A DNA stretch of 64,000 nucleotides from Volutella citrinella (lineage: Eukaryota > Ascomycota > Sordariomycetes > Hypocreales > Nectriaceae), in the NCBI GenBank assembly GCA_034401135.1, contig JAWZSP010000008.1, positions 372,001 to 436,000 on the forward strand, in the 5' to 3' direction. Made by a program: the position numbers and the translations under genes. Position 1 is the first letter of the stretch. Every line of letters begins with the position of its first letter. Of the stretch, positions 12,110-22,655 are shown piece after piece. Under the pieces are notes generated by a model. It was not told the origin of the DNA. It was given only the letters and a program-made list of their open reading frames with translations, and made no database searches.

Positions 12110-12259
12110 TCGAATAAAAAGTCGTCGTGATACGCCATCGGACGAACTCGTCAAACACCCGTCCTTTAATCTGTTCAAGGGACAACCTCGTCAACCGCTA
12201 CCAATCTGTCTTCTACTCTCTTCAAACCTCGTCAAGCTCAAACTCCAGAACAACGAATC

Positions 12260-14392
12260 ATGGAAACCTTTGATGTTGAGCGACCCGCAGCGCCGGGCAC
12301 CCAGCACCAGCGGCCGGAGCAGCTCAAAAAGAAGTTTGGCTTCCTCTCGATGCTCGGCGTCTCCTTCGTGGTTGTCAGGTAACGGATCCCACTCGTTTCT
12401 GCAACACCATCATACTGACTGCCGCTGCAGCACCTGGACATCGGCCGGATCAGCGCTGGGTCTCGCAATGCCCTCGGGCGGCCCGGTCGGCGTTCTCTGG
12501 GGACTCGTTACCGCAGGCATGGGCATGCTCCTAGTTGCCTTGAGTCTCGCAGAACTCGCCGCCGCATATCCTACAAACGGAGCCCAGTTCAAATGGACAG
12601 CCATGCTCGCTGGGCCAAAGTACGAGCGCCCCCTGAGCTACATGTGTGGATGGGTCGTCACTTCGTCGTGGTGGGCTCTCTGCGCGGCAGGACCATCCTT
12701 GTTCGCCAACTTGATGGTTTCTCTCATCTCGTTTCTCGTCGAAGACTACCAGTACCAGAAGTGGCATCAGTGCCTAATCTTTTCGGCGGTTGAGCTTGGT
12801 GCTGCTCTCACGAATGCATTTGGAACCGCTCTACTTCCGACTCTAACCAAGATGTCCTGTGAGTACCACGCCCATTTCCCAAAGGGACCTTTCATTCTGA
12901 CACAGCCGTATAGTCTTCCTCTCTATAGGAGGTGTTTTCGCCATTTCGATAACGTTGGTAGCCATGACATCTGGTCATCACCAGCCCGCCGAGTAAGTTC
13001 CTCCTTGTTTACTAGCTAGACCATTGAGCTAATCGGTACAAAGATTCGTCTTTACCAAGTTCATCAACAACACAGAATGGAATGATGGCATGTCATGGCT
13101 CCTGGGCTTGTTGCAGGGCTGCCTATCCTTCATCGCCTTTGATGCGTGAGTGCGACCATAATTCCATCTTCACAGTCAAGCTAACGAGGTCAGGACTGCC
13201 CATCTCGTGGAAGAGATGCCCAATCCTGAAAAGGACTGCCCTCGAACTATGGTCCTAGCCATCATTCTGGGAACCATCTCGTAAGAAGCTGATTACCCAC
13301 CTAGGTACTCGGCTCTTTGCTGACCTTCTGTTTGTAGTGGCTTTGTTTTCCTCGTGTGCGTTCTGTTCTCAATTCAGGACGCCGAAGAGGTTGTTACTTC
13401 TCCTTTTGGGTACGTTCTCCTGGCCCTTAGAGCATGGTCCCCTCGGCTAACCCACGAAAAGACCCCTTATTGTCGTATTTAAGCAAGCTACGCGTTCCAA
13501 AGGGGGAACAATCGCCATGAGCGTCATCGTATTGACCATTATTTACTGCTCGTCCGTTGAGCTGGTCACCTCTGCCTCACGACTCACAGCATCCATGGCC
13601 TGTCACGGAGGCATCCCATTTAGAAAAACGTTGGTGGCAATTTATCCATACACTTGGGATGAAAGAATGCTGACAATACTATTAGTCTGTCCAAGGCCAA
13701 CAAACGGCTAGACTTGCCTCTCAACAGCATGCTTCTTACAAATGCGATCGTCTTCATTTTGGGCTTGATCTATCTCGGAACACCAATGTAGGGGAATCTA
13801 TCCAGTCCGCCTGCGTAGCGACTGTCTGATACTGACAATCAACCACACAGTGCATTCAACGCCATCATTAGTTTGGTCGTTGTCGGATTGAGTATCAGCT
13901 ACTTGATCCCGATTGTCGTCTTGGTTGTTCGAGGTCGACATATCCTCCCAAAGACGGGAAGCTCCTTGGGGAAACTCGGCTATCCGATCAACATCTCCGC
14001 AATCTGCTTTCTCTCCTTCGTGTAAGTCCAAACCCGCAGCGCCCCTTTGGATTCTCGTCATCTAATAGACGCGCCCAGCATTGTGCTGTTCTTTTTCCCC
14101 ACCACTCCGCACCCGGACGCGGTCAGCATGAACTACGCAATCGCAGTCACAGGCCTCGTGGCCATATTTGCTACAGGTAATCACTATGGCCCACCGTTGC
14201 GCCCGTTTCTGTGCTGATTTGATGTTCCGTCTAGCTTACTGGTTTGCGTATGGCCATAAATCCTTCATCTCGCCAGCTGCCGATTTTTTTAACCCGGTTC
14301 TGGAAGCGACTGAAACCAGCGGATGCGACTCCGAGCAGCGGCGAGGAAGCCTGGCCAAGGGGGCAACTTCCGCAACGGACAAGGATGCTTGA
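12260..14392 (+). CDS. APC-family amino acid/GABA/amine permease
   Basis: Eleven exons: 12260-12378, 12431-12858, 12914-12992, 13044-13145, 13194-13280, 13338-13409, 13462-13629, 13686-13787, 13851-14021, 14079-14176 and 14235-14392, giving 527 aa. Features of the fungal GABA/choline permease group include KKKFGFLSMLGVSF before the first helix, SAGSALGLAMPSGGPVG, and the consensus-like stretch VEEMPNPEKDCPR. SASRLTASMACHGGIPF is another. About twelve hydrophobic helices can be traced. It should import a small amine or amino acid across the plasma membrane. It lies 1.5 kb before a copper amine oxidase in the same direction, with shared promoter elements. Import of the oxidase substrate is therefore a reasonable inference. 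Confidence 0.9.
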
Positions 14393-15444
14393 ACGCACTC
14401 TCCAGTGCTCCTAGTCTCTATTTCAAGGAGAAACATACTACATGTACCTTCTGTCATCTTCTGAGCCTTATGCATGGTCACATAATCTGCCGGTAGATTC
14501 TTGCAGTTTGTGGGTAGCTTGGGACTGGACTATATTATCTTACTCTTCTATATCTCTTCTATAGCTGGATCAAGGAGGCATGCTTATATGTGCAAAATAT
14601 CCCCAGATATCGGTAGAAGAATGCATAAACCTGATTGAGAGAAACAAATCCCTGCATCATAGGGTTGAAAAGATCCATTGGCCGCCATCGCCGTGCTTAC
14701 GCCTCTGTCTACTTGCTCATATCTGCCTGACCCCTCATGTCGCTACTTCTCTCTTGTTCTTGAATCGTTAGCCAACAACCCTCCATGGTTCATGCTTCAT
14801 AGACACAGATGTAACCAGTCCGTAGCCTGACCAGCTCGATGGTATGACCCACTTTGTGTGGCAACAGCAGAGTTGTCATCCGGATTCTCCCTTTCTTGTC
14901 GGGCTTGACGATGCCCGTGCTAACACAACTCGTTTAGTGGCCGCCCCGCACTTCGCGTGTGTGATGGAACGCCACCGTTAGCGCCGCCATGCCCCAGAGT
15001 TGAAGAATCCAGGCTCACCACAGTCCGGCGCCCCCATCTTTCTGCTTCCCCTCATTCTAGATGCCCAGCTGTGCACCTGACAATGCATCATTACTACTTA
15101 TCCACCTGACATTTGGCTCCGGCCCCACAAGTCGCTTCTACAAGTGTGCTGCACAAAGCCGAGGCTCTGTTGTTGGGTGGACCATGCTGGGTGGCGTCGT
15201 GGAAGCAGGGGTAGCTGCTAGTCTAGAGGGCGTAACTTTTTCCTATCTGGGCCAGCCGTCTGACCTGACTCCGCCGTTGTTGGTTCCTTTCGGTATCATT
15301 CGTATCTTGCCCCGTCTTCCCTGCATTTGGATGTCCGTAGCCGAGCCCGCTCCATCCTGACTGGACTGTGACCCGCATGCCGTCGCCATCTACCAGACGA
15401 AGGCACGGCCCAGAGGCTAATCTTTGACCTGCTAGGAAAAGAAT

Positions 15445-15467
15445 CCCGGCTGTCTGGTTGTTCCGGG
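15445..15467. promoter_or_regulatory. CCCGG-N13-CCGGG inverted repeat, overlapping GGTTGTTCCGGG
   Basis: Perfect 5-bp arms at 15445-15449 and 15463-15467 contain CGG and CCG triplets in inverted orientation, as expected of a Zn2Cys6 dimer site. The right arm overlaps the element shared with the permease promoter. Confidence 0.35.
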
Positions 15468-15559
15468 CGTAACATTTCCCTAAACCAGATCCATTCCTGA
15501 TAGCTGCCTATCACCAGCGCCCGACTACACGCCTTCCCCGCCATCCGGAGCCGGAGACC

Positions 15560-15594
15560 AGGCAAGATACGCGGCAGAGCGAGCTATCTTGCCT
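15560..15594. promoter_or_regulatory. Perfect 10-bp inverted repeat containing the AAGATACGC core
   Basis: Arms AGGCAAGATA (15560-15569) and TATCTTGCCT (15585-15594) are exact reverse complements separated by 15 bases. The site lies about 270 bases before the amine oxidase ATG. Confidence 0.5.
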
Positions 15595-15864
15595 CCCAGT
15601 GCCGGCATGGAGGGGCGCCAGAATACCCACTTCATATGATGGGATTGCTTTTTCTTCTGGCAGGCGTAAGTTTGCCCAAATCTAGGTGCCGGCTCGCCAT
15701 GATGGACGCTTGCCGGAACACATAAAACGGGTGTGTGCCTTTCTCAAGAAGCCCAGGATAAGCTCACCAACCATCACTTTGTGACTTTGAAGACACAAGA
15801 AGCACTACCTTCTACACCGAGTCTTTTTATCGAAGCTTTCCAAATCCAACCCCCAGCCTATAAA

Positions 15865-17889
15865 ATGGCCTACCAGCCTCACCCGGCCTTCCAGCCTCAC
15901 CCCTTCGACCCCCTCCGACCCGAGGAGATCAAGCTGGCGGTGAAGCTGATTCACGATGCGCTCCCGGGCGTCCCTCTGCGCTTCAAAATCGTCGACATCC
16001 AGGAGCCTCGCAAGGCCGAGGTCGTGCCCTTCATCGAGGCCGAGCGCACCAACAGCCCCCTCCCTGAGCGACCCAGCCGTGTGTCCCAGGTCTTCTTCCA
16101 CCGCCTGGACACCAACGCATTCTGCAAGGGTCTGATCAACCTGAGGGGCCAGAACATCATTTCTCTCAGAGAGCTCCCCGCCGGGACCCAGGGACCCGTT
16201 GATGTCGACGAGTTCATCGAGATGGAGGAGCTCTGCCTCAAGCACCCTGCCGTCATCGCCGAGGTTGAGAAGCTCAAGCTCCCCGCCGGCGTCACCGTCT
16301 GCAACGACCCTTGGGGATACAGCACCGATGACCCCAACGAGACGCGCCGCCTGTTCCAGTGCTATATGTACATCGTGCCCGTCAACCACCCCCAGGCCAA
16401 CCACTACTCGCTCCCTGCCCCCTTCTCTCCCGTCTTCGACGCCCTCACCAAGGAGCTGGTCCGTATCGACAAGCTCGCCCTTGGCACCGACCACTCGACC
16501 CACGCCGAGACACAGCCATGGAAGCCCGTTGCCGCCGTCGAGTACGCACACGACCTGCTCGACCAGCCCATCCGCAAGGACCTCAAGCCCTACATCGTGC
16601 AGCAACCCGAGGGCCCCTCTTTCTCGCTCAACGGCAGCCACCAGGTCGAGTGGCGGAACTGGAAGTTCCGCGTCGGATTCAACACGCGCGACGGTCTCGT
16701 TCTCTACAACATCACCTACGGCGGCCGCAACGTCTTCTACCGCCTGTCCATGGCCGAGATGACTGTGCCCTACGGCGACCCTCGCCGTCCCTACCACCGC
16801 AAGCAGGCCTTTGACGTCGGCGATGTGGGCATGGGCATCACCTGCAACCAGCTGAGCCTCGGCTGTGACTGTCTGGGACACATCAAGTACTTTGACGGCT
16901 ACCGCGCCGACTCCAAGGGCAACCCTGTGCACCTGAAGAACGTCATCTGCCTGCACGAGCAGGACGCCGGTATCCTGCACAAGCACACAAACTACCGAAA
17001 CGGCGAGGCCACCGTGGTCCGCAACCGCCAGCTGGTTGTCCAGATGATCTGCACTGTCTCCAACTACGAGTACATCTTTGCCTACATCTTTGACCAGGCC
17101 GCCGGCATCGAGTTCGAGGTCCGCGCCACCGGCATCCTGTCCACGTCGCCCATCGACAACGAAGACGGCACCAGCGTCCCCTGGGCCACCAACATCGGAC
17201 CCGGTGTCGCCGCCCCCTACCACCAGCACATCTTCTCGCTGCGCGTCGACCCTGCCATCGACGGCTTCAACAACACGGCCGTGTACGAGGACAGCGTCCC
17301 CCTCTCGGCCAAGTACGGCGTCGAGGACCCCTTTGGCGTGGGCTACGTGTCCGAGACGACCGTCATCAACCGCGCCGGCTCCGCCGAGACCAACGTCGAG
17401 ACGGCCCGCACCTTCAAGATCCGCAACGACAACGTCATCAACAAGGTCAGCGGCAAGCCCGTGGCGTACAAGATCCAGACGCTCGCCAGCCAGGGCATGC
17501 TGGCGTCCAAGAACAGCTTCAACAACCGCCGCGCCCAGTTCGTCAACCACCCCGTCTGGGTCACCCGCTACCGCGACGACGAGCTGTACTCTGCCGGCGA
17601 GTTCACCCTGCAGAGCCAGGAGTCGGACGGCGTCGAGAAGTGGGCTGCCCGCGGCGACAACGTGCGCGACCAGGACCTCGTCTTCTGGCACACGTTTGCT
17701 CTCACCCACAACCCCCGTCCCGAGGACTTCCCCGTCATGCCTAGTGAGCGCATCAGCGTGCACATGAAGCCTTCTGGCTTCTTTGAGAAGAATCCTGCTC
17801 TTGACGTGCCTCCCTCGGCGCAGAACTTTAACAAGTCGACCCTGCACAAGGGGGCCGAGCCGTCGTCTTGCTGCGCTCCGAAGCTGTAG
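15865..17889 (+). CDS. Copper-containing primary amine oxidase, probably peroxisomal
   Basis: A single exon encodes 674 aa. The enzyme oxidises primary amines to aldehyde, ammonia and hydrogen peroxide using copper and topaquinone. The topaquinone precursor is Tyr401 in SNYEYIF. Copper ligands are His453 and His455 in PYHQHIF and His615 in ALTHNPRPEDFP. The catalytic base is Asp317 in KQAFDVGDVGMG, where the usual GEYG reads GDVG. These positions closely parallel Hansenula amine oxidase. The C-terminus PKL resembles a weak PTS1 peroxisome signal. The start at 15865 is chosen because homology begins just after it. An in-frame extension from 15733 lacks an ORF-quality composition. Third positions are strongly C-rich, which suggests high expression. 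It lies between the permease and a Zn2Cys6 regulator. Confidence 0.96.
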   Translation: MAYQPHPAFQPHPFDPLRPEEIKLAVKLIHDALPGVPLRFKIVDIQEPRKAEVVPFIEAERTNSPLPERPSRVSQVFFHRLDTNAFCKGLINLRGQNIISLRELPAGTQGPVDVDEFIEMEELCLKHPAVIAEVEKLKLPAGVTVCNDPWGYSTDDPNETRRLFQCYMYIVPVNHPQANHYSLPAPFSPVFDALTKELVRIDKLALGTDHSTHAETQPWKPVAAVEYAHDLLDQPIRKDLKPYIVQQPEGPSFSLNGSHQVEWRNWKFRVGFNTRDGLVLYNITYGGRNVFYRLSMAEMTVPYGDPRRPYHRKQAFDVGDVGMGITCNQLSLGCDCLGHIKYFDGYRADSKGNPVHLKNVICLHEQDAGILHKHTNYRNGEATVVRNRQLVVQMICTVSNYEYIFAYIFDQAAGIEFEVRATGILSTSPIDNEDGTSVPWATNIGPGVAAPYHQHIFSLRVDPAIDGFNNTAVYEDSVPLSAKYGVEDPFGVGYVSETTVINRAGSAETNVETARTFKIRNDNVINKVSGKPVAYKIQTLASQGMLASKNSFNNRRAQFVNHPVWVTRYRDDELYSAGEFTLQSQESDGVEKWAARGDNVRDQDLVFWHTFALTHNPRPEDFPVMPSERISVHMKPSGFFEKNPALDVPPSAQNFNKSTLHKGAEPSSCCAPKL

Positions 17890-19248
17890 GTCAAGCTGTA
17901 GGTTGGAGGCGATGGACATGGATGACAAGAATGGACGAGAACTTTGAAGAAGTACATAGCACCAATGAATTCATAAGTGATGATGTTCCCTACATACAAT
18001 GCGAGATGGTGAAGAGTGTGAGACATTCGCGGCTGAACTCATCAGCAGCTCGACAGTGCAGTTCACAGTTGCAAGACAGCCATCGCTGGTCAAGGTCCAT
18101 CTCCAGGACTCTCCCGTCATTGTCAAATTCCATCTCTCGAATGTGTTCTCTCATGCGCATCTACGTCTGTGTGCATGGTAGAATAGATGCTATTTGAGTA
18201 CTCTGAGTCTCTAGTAAGCTGCATCTGATACATCTACCGGTGCCTGTTGGGCAAACAATCCATCTGATGGCCTTGACTGCGCTATTCAAGGGTTCGTCGC
18301 TGAGGCCGTCCCTTCACCCCGCTACCGAGAGCTTAACCCAATGTTGGCCCGTGGGTTGGCATCCAGCTGGCGACGCTAGTCAGATATGACGCCCCAGACT
18401 AGGCAAATTTAGGACAAAGATACGCCGACAGTGGAGGATGATACCCCTCATCCGCATCTGGGGTCTCCCTCAAGGGTCTCCCCTCAATCGTGACGGATCT
18501 TGCATGGACATGGCGACTCGATCTGAATCGCGATTGTAACCTAGGCAAGCTGGGGGCGTCATCTTCAGGAACCTGGAATAAAACATGACCCGCATTCCTG
18601 TTTGCAGAGTTATGGGATTCTTGCCTCCCGCAAGGCTTGAGTGGCCAAGTGCACAGATCAAGGCTGCTCGCGTCATTGAGGTGGCTCTCAACTCTATAGT
18701 GTAGTATTTCCCATGCTCGAAAGCGAATGTGTCAAAGAAACTTATTGCCGATTGAGCCGTATCCATGCAAATAATCCCACAACTTGTCGGCTCTCGGCAT
18801 TTTGCCCAGGAAATGTCAACACCTTGGGTCTTCTAGTCGCCACGTCAAAGTTCAGTTCGAGACTCTGGCTTCTTCAACACACCCTCTCGCAAGCCATCCA
18901 CGGTTATCCGAGGGTCGGGGCACCATCTCTGCCCCGTGCGCGTGTGGAGAGGCGTCGAGGTGAGTGGAGCCCCGTGCTCTTGGCCCCGATGACTGACTCT
19001 CTCCGCTCCGGTGGCCGAGGGCGCCAATCAGGTGATGCCTCGAAGCTCCGATTTCTCTACCACGCACAGTGTCTCCTGGGGGTTTCGCCTCGCATCGCTC
19101 CGGCTGCAAGAACTGTCGCATCCCAACCCCGACCCAATAACAGTGACAGACCAGCCTCCTCAAGCGGCCCAATCTTCACGACTGCTGCATCTTGTCATTA
19201 CCTGCGCATATTTTACCGCTTTCTTGCTCTGAACCCGGCCCCCCCGTC
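17890..19248. promoter_or_regulatory. Amine oxidase 3' flank and Zn2Cys6 regulator promoter
   Basis: 1.36 kb with no supportable gene. It contains the second full copy of the GGACAAAGATACGCCG element at 18412-18427, about 820 bases before the regulator start. Confidence 0.55.
18411..18427 (+). promoter_or_regulatory. AAGATACGC element, near-identical to the copy at 11683
   Basis: AGG-ACAAAGATACG-CCG differs from the Gal4-type site at 11683-11699 only in its first base. Identity over 16 consecutive bases, including the non-conserved spacer, is unlikely by chance. Confidence 0.5.
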
Positions 19249-21214
19249 ATGAACCGACGCACGAGGACCGTCCCCTGGACGAGGACCGGCTGCAGCACCT
19301 GCAAGCGCCGCCATAAGAAGTGTGAGTCCGATCCCCGATCCTGTGCTGTCCAGCTTGGTCTGTCCTGCCTCCCCCACAGGGGTCATCTTGTGCTAAAACT
19401 GGTCGGTCCCCACGGTAGGCGACGGAAACAAGCCCAGGTACGTCGGCGAATTGCCTCGAGACCCCTGTCTGCTGGGGCTCCCCAATCCTGACTTCTCCTT
19501 CAGTTGCAATACCTGTCTGCGTCTTGGGCTCGAGTGCCTGCAATCTGATAACTTCTGTGTTGTCGACGTCGGACGTGCTCCAAGGCCTTATAAGAAGTCT
19601 TCAACCTCCTCTTCATCATCACAGGATGACTGCCAGGATCAACCAGAATTCAACTGTCAGTAGTTACTAGATCTTTCATGTCCACGAGATGCCTGCTGAC
19701 TTGATCGTCCAGTTTCAGATTCAACATCGCCCCAGAACAAGCCAAATAACCGGCCAAGCCCGCCGCGTCCTTGTTCTCGGTCATTATGCTCTTCCGGACA
19801 TTATGCCACCAGCAACGCTCTTGTGCTACAGAAACAGGCGGACAAGAGACTAACCCTCTCCCAAGGACTCCCATCCCCGTTCGCAGAGCAGGAGTTTAGT
19901 TTGCTCCAGTACTATATCGAGAATCTCTCAGCACAGCTCTCCAACGCCGATGGCCATGGCGAGTGGAATCCACTTCGTGTACTCATCATCCCCAGAATCT
20001 TCTCCTCCAGCATACTGCGCTCTGCAGTATGTGCCGGTGCAGCACAGCATCGCGCCAGATACACCAGTCCATACACGGCTGAGGATGATCGGCTAGGAAC
20101 AGTGCATTATGTCCGGGCACTATCGGCCCTCAAGGAACTCATATCCGAGATGGGCAAGTCGACGGATGGAGCAGGGCCCGTGTCGGAGCAGAACTTGGAG
20201 GAAATCGTCTTGCTCACCTCCATCTTTTTATGCAAGTATGAGATTATAAAGGATGGCCTGGCATCCTGGAGACATCACCTTCAAGGAATCGAGTCCTTGT
20301 ATAACCTATTACAATCGAAAGACCGAGGGTCGGCACGCGATACACTGAATTTTTCTTGGAGCTTGTAAGTCTTCGCCAGCCAACAGTATTTTACCTACTG
20401 ACACTTGCACAGCATCACATACCATAGGTGCACAGCCAGCCTGACGCTTGACAACATTCCCGAGGCGTGTGATGAGTCCAGTCCGCACAAAGCCCCCGTC
20501 CCACCTGATGCCTTATCGGGCCAGTCACCGTCTATTGACTTATACATGGGCTGCTCAAAGAGCTTGTTCCTATTGCTTCCCCGTGTCATGGGGCTGATTA
20601 ACTACAGCCATGATGCGGCAGCTTTCGATCATGAGATCAGAGATATGTGAGTATTTGGTAGACTATGTGACTTGACGCTTCACTGACAGTTTCTCAGATT
20701 GGAAATACTTCACTCAAAAGAATGGGAGTCTCAGTTCTTTGACATGCCAGGTGATATGACACACGCGGTTATGGAGTCTCTTCGACGCGTGGCTCGCGCG
20801 TTTGAAAGTTGCATAATTGCGTGCCTGCACTCAGTGTTGGAGAGCATTTCCCAGCTGGATAGCCCAACTGACGTCTCAGTCGGATGGGACCTTGCTGCTC
20901 AACAGCTGCCAATGTCAAAGACGGAAGCGCTTCTGACGTGTGCGGAAGAGATAAAGGCGGTGCCACAAGACACCAGCGTCGAAGCTGGTCTGCTGCCCAT
21001 TCTTTTCATCTTCGCTTGCGAATCCGATGAGCTGGGTGATAGCGTCTACGCAATTGAGCGAATGGATCGTCTGGCCAGCAACATCGGTATCGGAAACCAG
21101 CGAAATGCCTGCATTTTGGCGAGGGAAATATGGATGCGGCGACTGGGCGCCGAGCGAGGGCCGTGGTGGGGATTGATGAAGACGTCAACACTGCCCGATT
21201 TAATTCTATCATAG
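19249..21214 (+). CDS. Zn(II)2Cys6 fungal transcription factor
   Basis: Six exons: 19249-19321, a 19-nt exon 19419-19437, 19504-19655, 19713-20364, 20413-20646 and 20698-21214, encoding 548 aa. Splicing the first three exons rebuilds a textbook binuclear cluster, C-STC-KRRHKKC-DGNKPSC-NTC-LRLGLEC, with all six cysteines. The rest is a helical fungal-specific activation/regulatory region, with a conserved IVLLTSIFLCKYEI helix near the middle. Such proteins bind CGG triplets. This gene lies between a copper amine oxidase and a DAO-type oxidase, and CGG/CCG sites occur in this neighbourhood, so it is the best candidate local regulator (inference). Unspliced, the zinc cluster would be missed. Confidence 0.9.
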
Positions 21215-21272
21215 TTTTCAATCCGCTAGAGACTTCGGAATAGTTGCCAACATAGACATCTAAACCCATCGC

Positions 21273-22655
21273 TCACAGCTTTGACTTGGGAGCTCGTTCA
21301 TCAACCTCGTGCACGGCAACATCATTGCGTGTGCTCTTGAGTCTCTGCTCGGTGATGACATAGGGCTTGGGGATGCGATTCTGTATCTGGTAATCCTCTC
21401 CGTTGGCCAAGATCAGTTCGGAGATGAATTTAGAACAGCCCAGGATGCGAGGCATACCGTGGCCAGTGAAGCCAGCCGTCACAAAGAGGCCATTGCGCTT
21501 GGGCACCTCGCCAACCCAAGGCATACCATCGCTTGAGAAGCCCATGACGCCAGACCAAATATCAGTGATGGCAGCCTGAGAATCTTCCCATCCATGGAAC
21601 ATTCTTTGCATGTAGTTGGTGAAGAACTTCTTCGTCCCGGGAATGAGAGCTGAGTCGTCGACGTTGTTGTACCAGTTTGTTGTTTTAGCCATGGCCTCTT
21701 CATGTCCACCTCCAACGACGATACTTCCGTCTGCTCTAGAGATGAGATAGTCGAACTGCAGTGGTCCGTAACGAATAGCGTACGTGTTGTTGAGATGCGG
21801 CGCCCTGAAGTTGACGTCTTTGGGCACAGCGATGCGGCATGCGACGCCCTTGAAGGGTATAATCTTGTTTTCGAACTCGGGGAACAATGCATCAGTGTAG
21901 GCGTTCGACGCCAGCAATACCTTGTTGGCGAGTATGTTTCCGCGGCTCGTCCTGACCAGCCATTGTTTCCCGCTGCTGAGGACCTCAAGCACCGGTGTGT
22001 TGGTCTGCAGATTGACGCCCATTTCTAGACATCTTCTGAGGAGATGCATGACCAGCTTGTAAGGGAAAAGGGAGGCAGCACTAAAAGTGAACGCTGCACA
22101 GGCACCTTTGACCCCAGACACTTGCTCGGCCTCCTCGGGGTTGGAAATGAGGTGTAGGCCCTTGGGAAACTTGAAGCCACGGGATTTCATCGCCTTGAAC
22201 CTCTGGATCGTCGACTCTGCAAAGTCTTTGTCCGTGAAAACATCAATGGCCCTGGTAAGTTGGAAGTCACAGTCGACATTCTCTTCTTCCACCAGTTCCT
22301 TGACATCCCAGAGCTGTTGGTTCTCGAAGATTGTCATTTCTTCCGCAATCTCGGTCCCAAATTCCTTGTCATAGTCCATGGCTGCGTAGTACGCGTCTGG
22401 TTTGACATGTCCTCCATTTCTGCCGGTTGCACCCGAACAAGCTTGCCGAGCTTCGAGGATGACGACCGAAGGCGAGTTCGCGAGACCGAGAGCCTTTTTT
22501 TTGAGGTAGTACGCTGATGATACGCCGGAAAAGCCCGCGCCGATTACCAAGACATCGGTTTCCTTTGGGAGAGCTTCCGTTGTCCGGTGGTTTGCTAGAT
22601 TTGCAGCTGCGGAGAGCCAGAAAGATGACAAAGGCGAGTCGTGAGGAAACGACAT
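21273..22655 (-). CDS. FAD-dependent oxidoreductase (DAO family) with SKL peroxisome signal
   Basis: A single exon of 460 aa. The FAD-binding loop is DVLVIGAGFSGVSSAYYL, followed by EARQACSGATGRNGGH, the second flavin-contact motif of the DAO fold. TDIWSGVMGFSSDGMPWVG and the C-terminal GHGMPRILG are typical of the glycine/gamma-glutamylputrescine oxidase-like branch. The protein ends in SKL, a canonical PTS1, so oxidation and peroxide release should occur in peroxisomes. The start MSFPHDSPLSSFWLS at 22655 fits homologues; an ATG at 22718 would add 21 residues. The gene is convergent with the Zn2Cys6 regulator and 58 bases from its end. A role in amine or amino-acid oxidation alongside the copper amine oxidase is inferred. 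Confidence 0.92.
   Translation of the reverse strand: MSFPHDSPLSSFWLSAAANLANHRTTEALPKETDVLVIGAGFSGVSSAYYLKKKALGLANSPSVVILEARQACSGATGRNGGHVKPDAYYAAMDYDKEFGTEIAEEMTIFENQQLWDVKELVEEENVDCDFQLTRAIDVFTDKDFAESTIQRFKAMKSRGFKFPKGLHLISNPEEAEQVSGVKGACAAFTFSAASLFPYKLVMHLLRRCLEMGVNLQTNTPVLEVLSSGKQWLVRTSRGNILANKVLLASNAYTDALFPEFENKIIPFKGVACRIAVPKDVNFRAPHLNNTYAIRYGPLQFDYLISRADGSIVVGGGHEEAMAKTTNWYNNVDDSALIPGTKKFFTNYMQRMFHGWEDSQAAITDIWSGVMGFSSDGMPWVGEVPKRNGLFVTAGFTGHGMPRILGCSKFISELILANGEDYQIQNRIPKPYVITEQRLKSTRNDVAVHEVDERAPKSKL

Larger units (their letters stand above)
11437..12259. promoter_or_regulatory. Divergent region between SDR and amine/amino-acid permease
   Basis: It holds two copies of the AAGATACGC element (11683-11699 and 11992-12007), the GGTTGTTCGGG element at 12099-12109, and an aataaaaa TATA-like box near 12113, about 145 bases before the permease ATG. 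Confidence 0.6.
14393..15864. promoter_or_regulatory. Copper amine oxidase 5' region
   Basis: 1.47 kb without a gene. It carries CCCGG-N13-CCGGG at 15445-15467, the 10-bp inverted repeat at 15560-15594 containing AAGATACGC, and a cataaaac box near 15719. An in-frame open stretch begins at 15733 but the likely start is 15865. Confidence 0.55.

Noticed and set aside
15805..17928. Long 707-codon frame on the minus strand opposite the amine oxidase
   Set aside because: It is a shadow produced by C-rich third codon positions of the amine oxidase; its composition is a mirror artefact and it has no family features.
18713..19252. 179-codon plus-strand frame before the Zn2Cys6 regulator
   Set aside because: Overlaps the regulator promoter and start; no motif.
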